A DNA stretch of 64,000 nucleotides from JANYHF01 sp963732765 (GCA_963732765.1 CAVTAS010000003.1:310001-374000), one strand, 5' to 3'; positions 29,388 through 38,762 are shown, counted from the stretch's first letter. The notes: generated by a model not told the origin, from the sequence alone. Numbers and translations are program-made.

Positions 29388-30383
29388 TCATACCGCCACA
29401 CCCTTCTCCGCCATCAACTCGCCCAAGTTCCGCTCCGGTCTTGGCCCGATATGGCTGATGACCTCGGCCGCTGCGATGCTGGCCAGCCGGCCGCAGGTTG
29501 CCAGGGACGCGCCGCGGGCATGGCCGAACAGGAAGCCTGCGGCATAGAGATCGCCCGCTCCCGTCGCATCGACCATCTTGGCGATCGGCTCGGCCGCGAC
29601 CGCGATCCTCTCCGATCCGCGAATGATCACCGAGCCTTGCGCTCCGCGCGTTACCGCCGATAGCGGCGCGTCCTTGGCGATTTGCGCGCAGGCCGCATCG
29701 AAGTCGGTGGTCTCGTAGAGCGACGTGATCTCGGCCGTATTGGCGAACACGATGTCGACCGATCCCCGGATCAGATCGAGGAATTCGGCGCGATGCCGGT
29801 CGACGCAGAATCCGTCCGACAACGTCAGCGCCACCTGGCGTCCTGCGGCATGCGCCAGTTTCGCTGCCAGCCGGAATGCGCGCTTGGCGGCCGGGCGATC
29901 GAACAGATAGCCCTCCATGTATGTGATGCGGGAGGACTGCACGATCTCGGGAATGACGTCGGCCTCATCCAGCAGCACGCAGGCGCCCAGGAACGTATTC
30001 ATGGTGCGCTCGCCATCCGGCGTCACCAGGATGATGCTGGTCGCGGTGGGTGCACCGACGGCGGGTGTGCTGAGGAAGTTGACGCCGAGCGAGGTGATGT
30101 CGTGGCGGAAGATCTTGCCGAGCGCATCGTCGGCGACCTTGCCGAAGTAGGCGCCGCGTCCGCCCAGCGAGGCCACGCCCGCAATCGTATTGCCCGCGCT
30201 GCCACCCGAGGTTTCGATCGCCGGCCCAACATCCGCATAGAGACTTGCGGAGCGTTCCGCATCGATCAGGTGCATATGGCCCTTGTTCAGGCCGTGGCCT
30301 AAGATGAAGGCATCGTCGCAGCGGGCGATGATGTCGACGATGGCATTGCCGATGGTGAGGACGTCGAAGCGGGTATCGGGCAT
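29388..30383 (-). CDS. PfkB-family sugar kinase, adenosine kinase-like
   Basis: The 331-residue kinase has the PfkB signatures: SGGSAGNTIAGVASLGG near residue 59 and the catalytic MVDATGAGDLYAAGFLFGHA near residue 270, whose DATGAGD aspartate is the base. The N-terminus FDVLTIGNAIVDIIARCDDA and the ALTLSDGFCVDRHRAEF segment match the bacterial adenosine-kinase branch, which phosphorylates adenosine to AMP for purine salvage. Other PfkB substrates cannot be ruled out. Confidence 0.85.
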   Translation of the reverse strand: MPDTRFDVLTIGNAIVDIIARCDDAFILGHGLNKGHMHLIDAERSASLYADVGPAIETSGGSAGNTIAGVASLGGRGAYFGKVADDALGKIFRHDITSLGVNFLSTPAVGAPTATSIILVTPDGERTMNTFLGACVLLDEADVIPEIVQSSRITYMEGYLFDRPAAKRAFRLAAKLAHAAGRQVALTLSDGFCVDRHRAEFLDLIRGSVDIVFANTAEITSLYETTDFDAACAQIAKDAPLSAVTRGAQGSVIIRGSERIAVAAEPIAKMVDATGAGDLYAAGFLFGHARGASLATCGRLASIAAAEVISHIGPRPERNLGELMAEKGVAV

Positions 30384-30403
30384 GAGGGGCTTTCTGGCTT
30401 ATC

Positions 30404-31066
30404 TCAACTGGGCGTCTTGTCGGGGAAGCGGCAGAGTTCGGCAATAACGCAATCGCCGCAGCGCGGTTTTCGAGCCAGGCAGACATAGCGCCCATGCAGG
30501 ATGAGCCAGTGGTGTGCATGCTGCAGATAGTCGTGAGGGATTACCTTCAGCAGCGCCTGTTCGACCGCCAGCGGGTCCTTGCCCGGCCCCAGGCCAGTGC
30601 GGTTGGCGAGGCGGAAGACGTGGGTGTCGACCGCCAGCGTCGGCTCGCCGAAGGCCACGTTCAGCACCACATTGGCGGTCTTGCGCCCGACGCCCGGCAG
30701 CGCCTCCAGCGCCTCGCGCGAATGCGGCACCTCGCCACCATGTTGGGTGATCAGGATATTCGACAGCGCATAGACGTTCTTGGCCTTGCCACGGTAGAGG
30801 CCGATGGTCTTGATGTGATCCTCGATCGCTTCGACCCCCAGCGCGACCATTGCAGCGGGAGTATCCGCCTTGGCGAACAGCGCGCGGGTCGCCTTGTTAA
30901 CACCGGCGTCGGTCGCCTGCGCCGACAGCACCACCGCTACCAGCAGCGTGAAGGGGTTGGTGTATTCCAGATCGCTCTTGGGATTGGGCCGGTCTTGCGC
31001 CAACCGGCGGAACATCTCGGTAATCTCGGCCTTGCTCAGGCTTTTGGTCTTGGCTCGGCTGGCCAT
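30404..31066 (-). CDS. nth: endonuclease III
   Basis: The 220-residue DNA glycosylase/AP lyase removes oxidised pyrimidines in base excision repair. The helix-hairpin-helix LPGVGRKTANVVLN holds the catalytic Lys, VDTHVFRLANR the catalytic Asp, and the C-terminal CLARKPRCGDCVIAELC is the C-x6-C-x2-C-x5-C ligand set of the 4Fe-4S cluster. The N-terminus is Lys-rich (RAKTKSLSKAEITEMFRRLA). The next plus-strand gene is also for DNA repair, but the two are divergent. Confidence 0.96.
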   Translation of the reverse strand: MASRAKTKSLSKAEITEMFRRLAQDRPNPKSDLEYTNPFTLLVAVVLSAQATDAGVNKATRALFAKADTPAAMVALGVEAIEDHIKTIGLYRGKAKNVYALSNILITQHGGEVPHSREALEALPGVGRKTANVVLNVAFGEPTLAVDTHVFRLANRTGLGPGKDPLAVEQALLKVIPHDYLQHAHHWLILHGRYVCLARKPRCGDCVIAELCRFPDKTPS

Positions 31067-31171
31067 CGGTTCTACTGCCCCCGTTTTGTGTTGGACTGGA
31101 CGATATCAAGAATCGGGTCGTTTCCCGACTGGATATTCGGTAGCTTTTCCAGACATCAGGAGTTGCCGACC

Positions 31172-32077
31172 ATGGACATCGCCGTCAGCCAAGTCACTGC
31201 ACTTCCCCCGCCGCCATCCCGCGACAAGGGCCCGCTGGCCGACTACGCCCGCATCCGCTTCGCCATCGAGTTCCTGACCGAGCACTGGAAAGACCAGCCC
31301 GATCTCGATCAGCTGGCGGCCGAACTCGGACTGAGCCCCAGCCACTGCCAGCGCTTTTTCACGAGCTGGTGCGGCCTCAGCCCGAAGGAATTCGTGCAGG
31401 CCATCACCATCGACCATGCGCGCGCGCTGCTGGCGGATTCGGCCAGCGTGCTGGACACCGCATATGAAGTCGGCTTGTCCGGTCCGGGACGATTGCACGA
31501 CCTGTTCGTGGACCACGAGGCCATGACGCCCGGCGACTACAAGCGGCGCGGCGCGGGACTGGAGATTTTCTACGGCTTCCATCCCAGCCCATTCGGTCTG
31601 GCGCTGGTGATGGCGACCGATCGGGGTTTGTGCGGCCTCGGCTTCTGCGATACCGACGACGAGCGCCCAGCCGCTTTGGCCGACATGATGCGCCGCTGGC
31701 CGGCAGCCCACTTCAGCGAGCGATCAGAGCGGACCGCCCCCCTGATTGGGATGGTGTTTGCACCCCGCGCCAAGCCGCTCAATATCGTCATGATCGGCAC
31801 CGACTTCGAGGTGCGGGTCTGGGATGCGCTGGTCAAGATCCCGGCCGGGCGCGCCGTCACCTATTCGGACATCGCGGCCCATCTCGGCCAGCCCAAGGCC
31901 AGCCGGGCGGTGGGCGCTGCGGTCGGGCGCAATCCCATCTCGTTCGTGGTGCCGTGCCACCGCGTGCTGGGCAAGAGCGGCGACGTCACCGGCTACCATT
32001 GGGGCGTTACGCGCAAGCGGGCGATCATCGGCTGGGAGAAGGGCCGGCTCGCGGCGACGGGAGCGTTGGCGGCGTGA
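31172..32077 (+). CDS. Ada-like methylated-DNA cysteine S-methyltransferase with AraC domain
   Basis: The 301-residue protein joins an N-terminal AraC-type DNA-binding domain (LAAELGLSPSHCQRFFTSWC, then DTAYEVGLSGPGRLHDLF) to a C-terminal O6-alkylguanine-DNA alkyltransferase domain. The methyl-accepting Cys is in ISFVVPCHRVLGKSGDVTGY. It repairs O6-methylguanine by irreversible transfer to that Cys and probably regulates repair genes. It lacks the N-terminal zinc-binding Ada domain, so it cannot sense phosphotriesters as E. coli Ada does. aggag lies 9 bases before ATG 31172. The stop overlaps the next start (GTGA). Confidence 0.92.
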   Translation: MDIAVSQVTALPPPPSRDKGPLADYARIRFAIEFLTEHWKDQPDLDQLAAELGLSPSHCQRFFTSWCGLSPKEFVQAITIDHARALLADSASVLDTAYEVGLSGPGRLHDLFVDHEAMTPGDYKRRGAGLEIFYGFHPSPFGLALVMATDRGLCGLGFCDTDDERPAALADMMRRWPAAHFSERSERTAPLIGMVFAPRAKPLNIVMIGTDFEVRVWDALVKIPAGRAVTYSDIAAHLGQPKASRAVGAAVGRNPISFVVPCHRVLGKSGDVTGYHWGVTRKRAIIGWEKGRLAATGALAA

Positions 32078-33126
32078 GCGGCGGCGAGACCATCGAGGTT
32101 CGCGAGGCACACCGGTTCGAAGCGGCGCGGCTGGAGGCGTATCTGGTCGCGCATCTCACAGGATTTGCCGGACCGCTCCGTGTGCAGCAGTTCTCTGGCG
32201 GGCAATCCAATCCGACGTATTTGCTGGAGACTCCGGCCAGCACCTACGTCCTGCGCCGCAAGCCACCCGGCATGACGCTGCCATCCGCACACGCCGTGGA
32301 TCGCGAGTATCGCGTAATCTCAGCGCTTTCGAGCAGCGGTTTTCCTGTCCCTCGCACCCATGTGCTGTGCGACGACGCGACCGTGATTGGTACGCCCTTT
32401 TACGTCATGGAGCGCGTGGCCGGCCGCGTGCTGTGGGATCCAGCGCTGCCGGATATTCCGATAGCGGAGCGCCGTGCTTACCACGAAGCGATGATCCGTA
32501 CCCTGGCGCGGTTGCATGCGCTGGATGTCACGGCCTTGGGCCTGTCCGACTTCGGTAAGCCAGGCAATGCCTTTGCGCGCCAGATCACCCGCTGGAGCAA
32601 GCAATATCTGGCCGATCCCGAGGCTGGCCGCGTTCCGGATATGGACCTGCTGATTGAGTGGCTGCCGCAGCACATCCCGCCGGGCGACGAGTTGGCGCTG
32701 GTGCACGGCGACTACCGGCTCGACAATGTGATGTTCGCGGAGCGCTCGCCCGATGTCGCCGCCATTATCGACTGGGAACTTTCGACGCTCGGCCATCCGC
32801 TCGCCGATTTGACGTATCTGCTGCTGATGTACAAGTTCCCGCAGACGCTGATGAAGTCGCTGGCCGGGTGCAATCCGGTTGCGCTCGGTGTGCCGACCGA
32901 AGACGAGGCGGTTGCGATCTACTGCGAGGCCGCCGGCCGGCCGATGCTGCGTGAGCGGGATTTTTACCATGCCTTCAACCTGTTCCGCTTTGCCGCCATC
33001 TGCCATGGCATCCGCGGGCGGATGCTTAAGGGCAACGCAAGCTCGGCTGAGGCCGAGCGCTATTCACGGCATGTCGAGCCGCTGGCGGCGCTGGCTGTCA
33101 GGCACGCCAAGACTGTGGGCGGGTAG
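32074..33126 (+). CDS. aminoglycoside-phosphotransferase-fold kinase (ACAD10/11-like)
   Basis: The 350-residue protein has the APH/choline kinase fold: a nucleotide-binding N-lobe with FSGGQSNPTYLLETPAS and YVLRRKPPG, the catalytic loop LVHGDYRLDNVMF and the metal-binding IIDWELSTLGHPLADLTYLL. It matches the kinase domain fused to acyl-CoA dehydrogenase in ACAD10/11, whose stand-alone bacterial forms phosphorylate 4-hydroxy fatty acyl-CoAs. The substrate here is inferred from that similarity only. The GTG start lies within the stop of the alkyltransferase gene. Confidence 0.87.
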   Translation: MSGGETIEVREAHRFEAARLEAYLVAHLTGFAGPLRVQQFSGGQSNPTYLLETPASTYVLRRKPPGMTLPSAHAVDREYRVISALSSSGFPVPRTHVLCDDATVIGTPFYVMERVAGRVLWDPALPDIPIAERRAYHEAMIRTLARLHALDVTALGLSDFGKPGNAFARQITRWSKQYLADPEAGRVPDMDLLIEWLPQHIPPGDELALVHGDYRLDNVMFAERSPDVAAIIDWELSTLGHPLADLTYLLLMYKFPQTLMKSLAGCNPVALGVPTEDEAVAIYCEAAGRPMLRERDFYHAFNLFRFAAICHGIRGRMLKGNASSAEAERYSRHVEPLAALAVRHAKTVGG

Positions 33127-33196
33127 AAACCACGACTTCGCAGAAGACATGCACCAAAACCTCATTGCGTATCTACTTGCAACATGAAGTATAATT

Positions 33197-33556
33197 TCAG
33201 TATTGGCAATGGAAAATGTAGATTACGCCATAGATCAATGCTGGCAGGCCATGCCGGACACGCGCCATGGTGCAAGCGTCGTCGCCCGGCTGGCATTCGT
33301 GGCAAACCTCGGGGCGCACGGCGTAGATGGTGCAAGCGGTCGCCTCGCCGACCTTACCGCTGAGCGCCGAACAGCGGTCGCCATCACAGCGCATGCCCGA
33401 CAAGTTGGCAGCGACGAATTTTTCCGGGATGAGCGCAAGCTTTGCATCGCTTTCCAGCGAGAAGCGCGGCCAGTCGGCCGAGTAATCGCAGCACGCGCCA
33501 CAGGCCTGGCAAGGGGAGTCGGTCGGGGACATGATGTTCATGTTCGGCAGACCCAT
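33197..33556 (-). CDS. YkgJ-family CxxCxxCC cluster protein
   Basis: The small Cys-rich protein reads SPCQACGACCDYSADWPRF near the start and, later, GDRCSALSGKVGEATACTIY, AVRPEVCHECQPG and DDACTMARVRHGL. The CxxCGACC motif plus later cysteines defines the YkgJ family, thought to bind zinc or an iron-sulfur cluster. The role is unknown. Possible starts are the ATGs at 33556, 33541 and 33532; none has a clear ribosome-binding site. The last residues (IYGVIYIFHCQY) are hydrophobic. Confidence 0.83.
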   Translation of the reverse strand: MGLPNMNIMSPTDSPCQACGACCDYSADWPRFSLESDAKLALIPEKFVAANLSGMRCDGDRCSALSGKVGEATACTIYAVRPEVCHECQPGDDACTMARVRHGLPALIYGVIYIFHCQY

Positions 33557-33609
33557 GTTTGCGGTTGTGCGCTGATCTGCGGCCGAACATGAACTTCGTG
33601 TCCCCGAAA

Positions 33610-33639
33610 CAACAAAGCCGCCCCATTTCTGGAGCGGCT
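33610..33639 (-). terminator. intrinsic terminator after csp
   Basis: Read on the minus strand, a 9-bp stem (agccgctcc / ggggcggct, one mismatch) with an AGAAAT loop is followed by the T-rich tail TTGTTGTTT. A second hairpin (cgggcc ... ggcccg, 33658-33688) lies between it and the csp stop codon. Confidence 0.75.
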
Positions 33640-33693
33640 CTGCCGGAATGCCAATGTCGGGCCACTCCCCAGTGAAGGGGGCGGCCCGAACAA

Positions 33694-33903
33694 CTAGGCG
33701 TTCTTGATGTTGGCGACGGCGATCTTGCCGGTGCGGCGGTCGGCCTCGGTGTCGAAGGCGACCTTCTGGCCCTCGGCGAGACCGCGCATTCCGGCGCGCT
33801 CCAGAGCAGTGGCGTGCACGAACACGTCCTTGCCGCCCTTATCCGGGGTGATAAAGCCGAAGCCCTTCTGATCATTGTAGAATTTGACGATGCCGGTTTC
33901 CAT
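33694..33903 (-). CDS. cspA: cold-shock protein
   Basis: The 69-residue protein is one cold-shock domain: GIVKFYNDQKGFGFITPDKG contains RNP1 (KGFGFI) and GKDVFVHATALE contains RNP2 (VFVHA). The C-terminal TGKIAVANIKNA is typical for alphaproteobacterial CspA. It binds single-stranded RNA and DNA and acts as an RNA chaperone. ggaaag precedes the ATG. The gene stands alone with hairpins downstream. The symbol marks the family; which csp paralogue it is cannot be told. Confidence 0.95.
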   Translation of the reverse strand: METGIVKFYNDQKGFGFITPDKGGKDVFVHATALERAGMRGLAEGQKVAFDTEADRRTGKIAVANIKNA

Positions 33904-34158
33904 AGACTTTCCTTTGTGACGTCCAGTAGTGTGCGATCAACCCACGCCAAAGGCGTGCGGAGGATCGAAATATCGAATTTTGCTGGGGGGGTCTGAACGT
34001 GCGCTTGGCAGGGCCACGGCGTAGGGGCTCGGTCGTCCGGCCAAACTCGATGGGCAGTGGGTAGCATAGGGAGGGGGGAGATGCAAGGATGGATTTGGGT
34101 GGAAGGGCCTACGGGCTTACAGGTGCTTGCAAATTTCGACTTCGCGGCCGTTGTTGAG

Positions 34159-34427
34159 TCACTTCCATGGCTTACACAGAGCTTCTTCGACCTCTTCATC
34201 ACTGGCGGACTCACCGCTCGTCGCTCGATCCAGTCCTGGCATGACGATAGCGAACTCTTCGTCAGACAGAACGTACACATCAGTTCGCGCCATCTTCTCC
34301 AAGGCATACATTGCGGCCTCCCGTTGATCGAACGGAAGGTCACGCACTTTCTGGAACAGCGCTTCGAGCGCGTATCAATTGCGGCGATATCTGCTGCGGT
34401 TGGGTTGTAGAATTCGTCCACGGTCAC
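34159..34427 (-). pseudogene. small antitoxin-like ORF with a frameshift
   Basis: From the GTG at 34427 the frame reads TVDEFYNPTAADIAAIDTR and then runs out of family-like sequence. Shifting one base near 34370 continues with LEALFQKVRDLPFDQREAAM and YALEKMARTDVYVLSDEEFA, ending SDEEVEEALCKPWK. The joined protein of about 89 residues is acidic and ends in the D/E-E-V-E-x-x type tail seen in small addiction-module antitoxins. No toxin gene is adjacent. The start overlaps the acs stop (GTGA), so it is the last gene of that unit. Function is a guess; the open frame after the shift is convincing. Confidence 0.5.
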
Positions 34428-36374
34428 CCCCTTCTATTCTGCCTGTTCTTGGCCAGATCTTCCACCACGGCCGGATCGGCCAGCGTGCTGGTATCGCCCA
34501 GCGCGCCCACATCGTCTTCCGCGATCTTGCGCAGAATCCGCCGCATAATTTTTCCTGACCGCGTCTTCGGCAGTCCCGGAGCGAACTGGAGTTGGTCCGG
34601 AGTCGCAAACGGCCCGATCTCCTTGCGCACCCATTGCTTGAGTTCCGCCTTTAGCGCCTCGTCGCCCTGCTGGCCCGCCATCAGCGTCACGTAGCAATAG
34701 ATGCCCTGGCCCTTGATGTCGTGCGGGTAGCCGACCACGGCGGCCTCCGACACGCGCGGATGCGCCACCAGCGCGCTTTCCACTTCCGCCGTGCCCAGAC
34801 GGTGGCCCGAGACGTTGATCACATCGTCGACACGACCGGTGATCCAGTAGTAGCCGTCGGCATCTCTCCGGCAGCCGTCGCCGGTGAAATAGGCGCCTTT
34901 GTAGGTGCTGAAATAGGTCTGCACGAAGCGGGCGTGGTCGCCGTAGACGGTGCGCATCTGGCCGGGCCAGCTGTCGGTCAGGATCAGGTTGCCGCTGGTT
35001 GCGCCGGTCAACACCGTGCCCCTGTCGTCCACCACCGCCGGCTTGATGCCGAACAGCGGCAGCGTCGCCGATCCCGGTTTCAGCTTGGTCGCGCCGGGCA
35101 GCGGCGAAATCAGAATGCCGCCGGTTTCGGTCTGCCACCAGGTGTCGACGATCGGGCACTTTCCGTTCGCCGACCACACGGTGATACCACTCCCAGGCCT
35201 CCGGATTGATCGGCTCGCCTACCGATCCCAGCAGCCGCAATGACGAGCGGTCCGAGCGCTTCACGAAATCGTCGCCGGCGCCCATCAACGCACGGATGGC
35301 GGTGGGGGCGGTGTAGAAGATCGTCACCTTCCACTTGTCGATGACATGCCAGAAGCGCGACGCGGTCGGATAGTTCGGTACGCCCTCGAACATCAGCGTG
35401 GTCGCGCCGTTGGCCAGCGGTCCGTAGACGATATAGCTGTGGCCGGTGACCCAGCCGACATCGGCCGTGCACCAGTAGATATCGCCGTCGTGGTAGTCGA
35501 AGACATATTGATGCGTAAGCGCTGCATAGACCAGATAGCCGCCGGTGGTATGCAGCACGCCCTTGGGTTTGCCGGTCGAGCCTGAGGTGTAGAGAATGAA
35601 CAGAGGGTCCTCCGCGTTCATCTCTTCCGGTTTGCAATCGGCGCTGACTTTCTTCAGTTCGTCGTGCAGCCAGATGTCCCGGGCCGCGTTCCATGCAATC
35701 TTGCCGCCCGTACGTTTCACCACCAGGACGCGCACATCCGCCGTCCCGAGCTTAGCCAGCGCGTCATCCGTGTTCTTCTTCAGCGGGATCGGCTTGCCGC
35801 CGCGTACGCCCTCGTCGGCGGTGATGACGAAGCGCGAGGCGCAATCCTGGATGCGGCCGGCGAGACTCTCGGGGCTGAAGCCGCCAAACACCACCGAATG
35901 CACCGCGCCGATACGGGCGCAGGCCAGCATGGCGTAGGTGGCCTCGGGAATCATCGGCAGATAGATGGTGACGCGGTCGCCCTTCTTCACGCCGTTAGCT
36001 TTCAGCACATTGGCGAAGCGGCAGACGCGATCGTGCAGCTGGCGGTAGGTGATGCGCTCGTCCTGGGTCGGATCGTCACCCTCCCAGATGATGGCGATCT
36101 GATCGCCGCGGCTGGCCAAGTGCCGGTCGATGCAGTTGGCCGAGACGTTCAGCGTGCCGTCCTCGTACCATTTGATCGAGACATTGTCGGGCGCGAACGA
36201 GGTGTTCTTGACCTTCGTGTACGGCTTGATCCAGTCTATGCGCTTGCCCTGTTCGCCCCAGAATCCGGCGGGATCGTCGACGCTGCGCTGGTACATGGCC
36301 TGGTAGGTTTTGGCGTCGATCCAGGCCTTGCCTTGCCAGTTGGCTGGAATGTCGTAGACCTTGTCGGCGCTCAT
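34424..36374 (-). CDS. acs: acetyl-CoA synthetase, interrupted by a frameshift
   Basis: Two frames together give a full-length AMP-forming acetyl-CoA synthetase of about 650 residues. The first runs from MSADKVYDIPANWQGKAWID through the AMP-binding motif LFILYTSGSTGKPKG to WEWYHRVVGE. The second continues GKCPIVDTWWQTETGG, DGYYWITGRVDDVINVSGHR and SGKIMRRILRKIAEDDVG, which includes the regulatory acetylation Lys. Removing one base near 35165 rejoins them. The enzyme activates acetate to acetyl-CoA. Everything else is well preserved, so the change is very recent or a sequencing error. Confidence 0.88.
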
Positions 36375-36467
36375 TTTGCGTTTCTCCCGGGATCGCAGGC
36401 TGTTCGTTGGGCGGGATAATAGAGAGCATCGAGCGACCGGAGCAACCGTACTTTTTGACGGGATTTC

Positions 36468-37382
36468 ATGGCGGGACTGACGCAAGCGCTGTTCGTGATC
36501 GGGTTGGGCCTGTTCTGGGGCCTGTCGGCGCCGCTCAACAAGGCCCTCGGGCTGGCCGGCATTCCCGTGACGCATATCCTGGTGGCCTCCGGCTTCGGGG
36601 TTGGCTTTGGGCTGATGGCGCTGCAGCGGGCCATAGGCGAGCGGCTCAAGATCGGCTGGCCGGAGGTGCTTTACGGCTTTGGCTGCGGAGTGCTGGTCAA
36701 CATACCCTGGGGTCTTAGCCTCGCCGCCATCCGGCATGTGCCGATCACGCTCTCGGCTGTGATCACCTCGACCACGCCATTGTGCACCTTCGCGCTCGCC
36801 GTGCTGCTCGGCCGCGAGACCTTCAGCCCACTGCGCATGCTGGCGCTGGTGGTCGGGTTCGTCTCGTGCCTGGCAGTCATTCTCACCCGTCCCGGAGCGA
36901 ATGTATCGGGGGTGGATATGTGGGTCTGGGTCACGGCGCTGCTGCCTGTGCTGTTCGCGGTCTACAACGTCTTCACCTCCGCTGCCTGGCCCAAGGGCAT
37001 GCCGGCGCTGACCGCGGGGGTGGTGGAGTCACTGGCGTCCGGCCTCATCTGCCTGCCGCTGCTGCTGTGGATCGGACCGCCGGACGGCGCGCGCCCGACC
37101 TTGTCGCTGCAGATCGGCTATCTGTTGCTGCTGGCAACCGTGGTCATGTGGGTGCTGGAGCGGGTCTGCTACTTCCGCATGATCCGCCACCTGGGATCGG
37201 TCTCGACCGTGCAGGCCGTGTACGTCTCGACACCGGCAGCGGTGTTGTTCGGCTTTGCGCTGTTTGGCGAGGCGCTCGATCTGTGGCTGCTGCTGGGGCT
37301 TGGGTTGCTGATGCTTTCGCTCTGGCTGAACAACCGTGCACAAGCAGAAACCCCCGGTGCAAAGGCCGCCGGGCCGGCTTGA
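36468..37382 (+). CDS. EamA/DMT-family transporter
   Basis: The 304-residue membrane protein has ten hydrophobic segments in two halves, each of the EamA type (ALFVIGLGLFWGLSAPLNKA, and LLPVLFAVYNVFTSAAWPKG). Motifs near the ends of the halves such as ITLSAVITSTTPLCTFALAV and VSTVQAVYVSTPAAVLFGFA are typical of drug/metabolite transporters. Substrate unknown. It is divergent from acs with a gap of about 90 bases. An alternating hydrophobic pattern and lack of signal peptide fit an inner-membrane exporter. Confidence 0.85.
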   Translation: MAGLTQALFVIGLGLFWGLSAPLNKALGLAGIPVTHILVASGFGVGFGLMALQRAIGERLKIGWPEVLYGFGCGVLVNIPWGLSLAAIRHVPITLSAVITSTTPLCTFALAVLLGRETFSPLRMLALVVGFVSCLAVILTRPGANVSGVDMWVWVTALLPVLFAVYNVFTSAAWPKGMPALTAGVVESLASGLICLPLLLWIGPPDGARPTLSLQIGYLLLLATVVMWVLERVCYFRMIRHLGSVSTVQAVYVSTPAAVLFGFALFGEALDLWLLLGLGLLMLSLWLNNRAQAETPGAKAAGPA

Positions 37383-37744
37383 CGTGGGAGCGCAGGCACC
37401 GGAAGGCCGCGAAGTGGTAGTAAAAAAAGCGGCCTTCCGGCGCCCAGGCTGCGGTGATTTTTCACTACTGCGACTTTTCAGTTCTGGTCTTCGCGCCGGA
37501 GCCCGAAAAGCCGGAACCTATGCAACATTCGCCCTCGCCACAGAAGTCCGATGGGGACCCGGGCGCACGTGCCGCTGTCGTAGCCGTCCTCCCAATCCGG
37601 AGCGTCAGACCCGGAAAGGTTCGGCCACCGCCGTCCTTCCCCACATGTCCGACGGTCGACACGCCCCACAGCGGGGAAAGATGTCGCAGAGTATACATCA
37701 AGTATTTGTTGTGTAAAGGGTATTTTATACTATGGTAAACTACA
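37383..37744. other. intergenic region with one long hairpin
   Basis: Just after the EamA stop, inverted arms at 37395-37410 and 37429-37444 (ggcaccggaaggccgc / gcggccttccggcgcc, one mismatch) enclose a loop that ends in seven A residues. The remaining 300 bases show only short overlapping open frames with no recognisable protein and a small AT-rich patch near 37700-37740. Confidence 0.5.
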
Positions 37745-37795
37745 AGCGTAGGGCGCGATATGGCGCCTCTTTGCGGCCTTATTGCGCCCTACGCT
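37745..37795. repeat. palindromic repeat, CGTAGG-ended
   Basis: Perfect 12-bp arms (agcgtagggcgc / gcgccctacgct) surround a 27-base middle that itself holds tggcgcc and gcggcc palindromes. The right arm overlaps the stop codon of the first DUF1761 gene, so it probably also serves as that operon's terminator. Confidence 0.7.
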
Positions 37796-38208
37796 CCCAT
37801 CAGACCAAGCACCAAGCCCTGCAGCAGCAGCACGCCCAGCCAATGGCCGCCGTCGATAACGGTGAGCATGCGCTTGGCGCCGCCAAAGCTGTGGTTGGTG
37901 ACTATGGTGGTCGCCACAAAGCCGGCCCACAGTATGGCGGCTGAGATCAGGCCGTTCTTAATCGTCATTTGACCTGGCCCCAGATGGGCCATCGATCCAG
38001 CCAGAACCTCAGCCATCACCAATTGGGCAACGAAGCTGACAATGAAAATGACCGGGTTGGGCCGGCCACCTGGCATCAGCTCGTCGCGGGTCTTGCCAAG
38101 GGCGGCCAGCCACTGTTTGCCGAGCGAACCATAGTAGATCGCGCCGAACAACCAACTCACAACCGCTGCGACGAGCACGGCCCAATGATTGATGGGGCCG
38201 GTGTTCAC
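37789..38208 (-). CDS. DUF1761 membrane protein (copy 2 of tandem pair)
   Basis: The 139-residue protein has four hydrophobic helices: HWAVLVAAVVSWLFGAIYYG, IFIVSFVAQLVMAEVLAGSM, GLISAAILWAGFVATTIVTN and HWLGVLLLQGLVLGLMGA. GAIYYGSLGKQWLAALGKT after helix 1 is the DUF1761 signature. Function of the family is unknown. The GTG at 38208 overlaps the stop of the upstream paralogue (GTGA), so both are translated together. Longer open frames upstream overlap that paralogue and are not real. Confidence 0.82.
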   Translation of the reverse strand: MNTGPINHWAVLVAAVVSWLFGAIYYGSLGKQWLAALGKTRDELMPGGRPNPVIFIVSFVAQLVMAEVLAGSMAHLGPGQMTIKNGLISAAILWAGFVATTIVTNHSFGGAKRMLTVIDGGHWLGVLLLQGLVLGLMGA

Positions 38209-38762
38209 GGCGTCTTGACGGTACTGGTCGTGGTCGCGGCAGGAGCCGCCACTGGCGCCGCGCCAGGCGCCGCAGCCTGCAGCGGCACGCCAATACCCCA
38301 CTGGTTGAACGAGCCGATGATCAGGCCCATCGCGGTGAGCACCAGCAGCCAGTGGATGCTGTCGATCAGCGCCAGCCCAACGCGCTTGCCGATATTGGCG
38401 TAGTTGACCAGGATGGTGGTCATGACAAAGCCGAACCACAGCAACCAGGCCGTGTGCAAGCCGCCCAAGGCGTCGGTGGAGCCGAGCCGGGTCATGAACG
38501 AGCCCAGCATGACGGTCATGATGATCTGCGCGATGCCGCCAAAGATCTGCCGGCGCGGCGTGAAGCCGTGGCCCTTGCCTGCCGAAGCCTCCTCGGCCCA
38601 GACATCGCCGACGATGGCGTACCAGATCCAGCCCACGATCCAGCCGGCAATCAGCGCCGCCAGCACCGCCGTGGAATTGATCTGCCCGGCGTAGTGGGCC
38701 AGCTGCGCAGGCAGATCCATGCCCATGGCCTTCAGCTTGGCCTCGATGCTGGTGAAATCCAT
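38205..38762 (-). CDS. DUF1761 membrane protein (copy 1 of tandem pair)
   Basis: The 185-residue protein shares the DUF1761 layout with its downstream neighbour: an N-terminal hydrophilic segment, then STAVLAALIAGWIVGWIWYA, IFGGIAQIIMTVMLGSFMTR, TAWLLWFGFVMTTILVNYAN and IHWLLVLTAMGLIIGSFNQW. The last 25 residues are an Ala/Pro/Thr-rich tail. WYAIVGDVWAEEASAGKGH corresponds to the conserved loop after helix 1. Function is unknown. It heads a two-gene operon; tandem DUF1761 genes suggest a hetero-oligomer. Confidence 0.82.
   Translation of the reverse strand: MDFTSIEAKLKAMGMDLPAQLAHYAGQINSTAVLAALIAGWIVGWIWYAIVGDVWAEEASAGKGHGFTPRRQIFGGIAQIIMTVMLGSFMTRLGSTDALGGLHTAWLLWFGFVMTTILVNYANIGKRVGLALIDSIHWLLVLTAMGLIIGSFNQWGIGVPLQAAAPGAAPVAAPAATTTSTVKTP

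Noticed and set aside
37465..37701. 78-codon minus-strand open frame after the EamA gene
   Set aside because: No domain, no ribosome-binding site and typical random composition for high-GC DNA.
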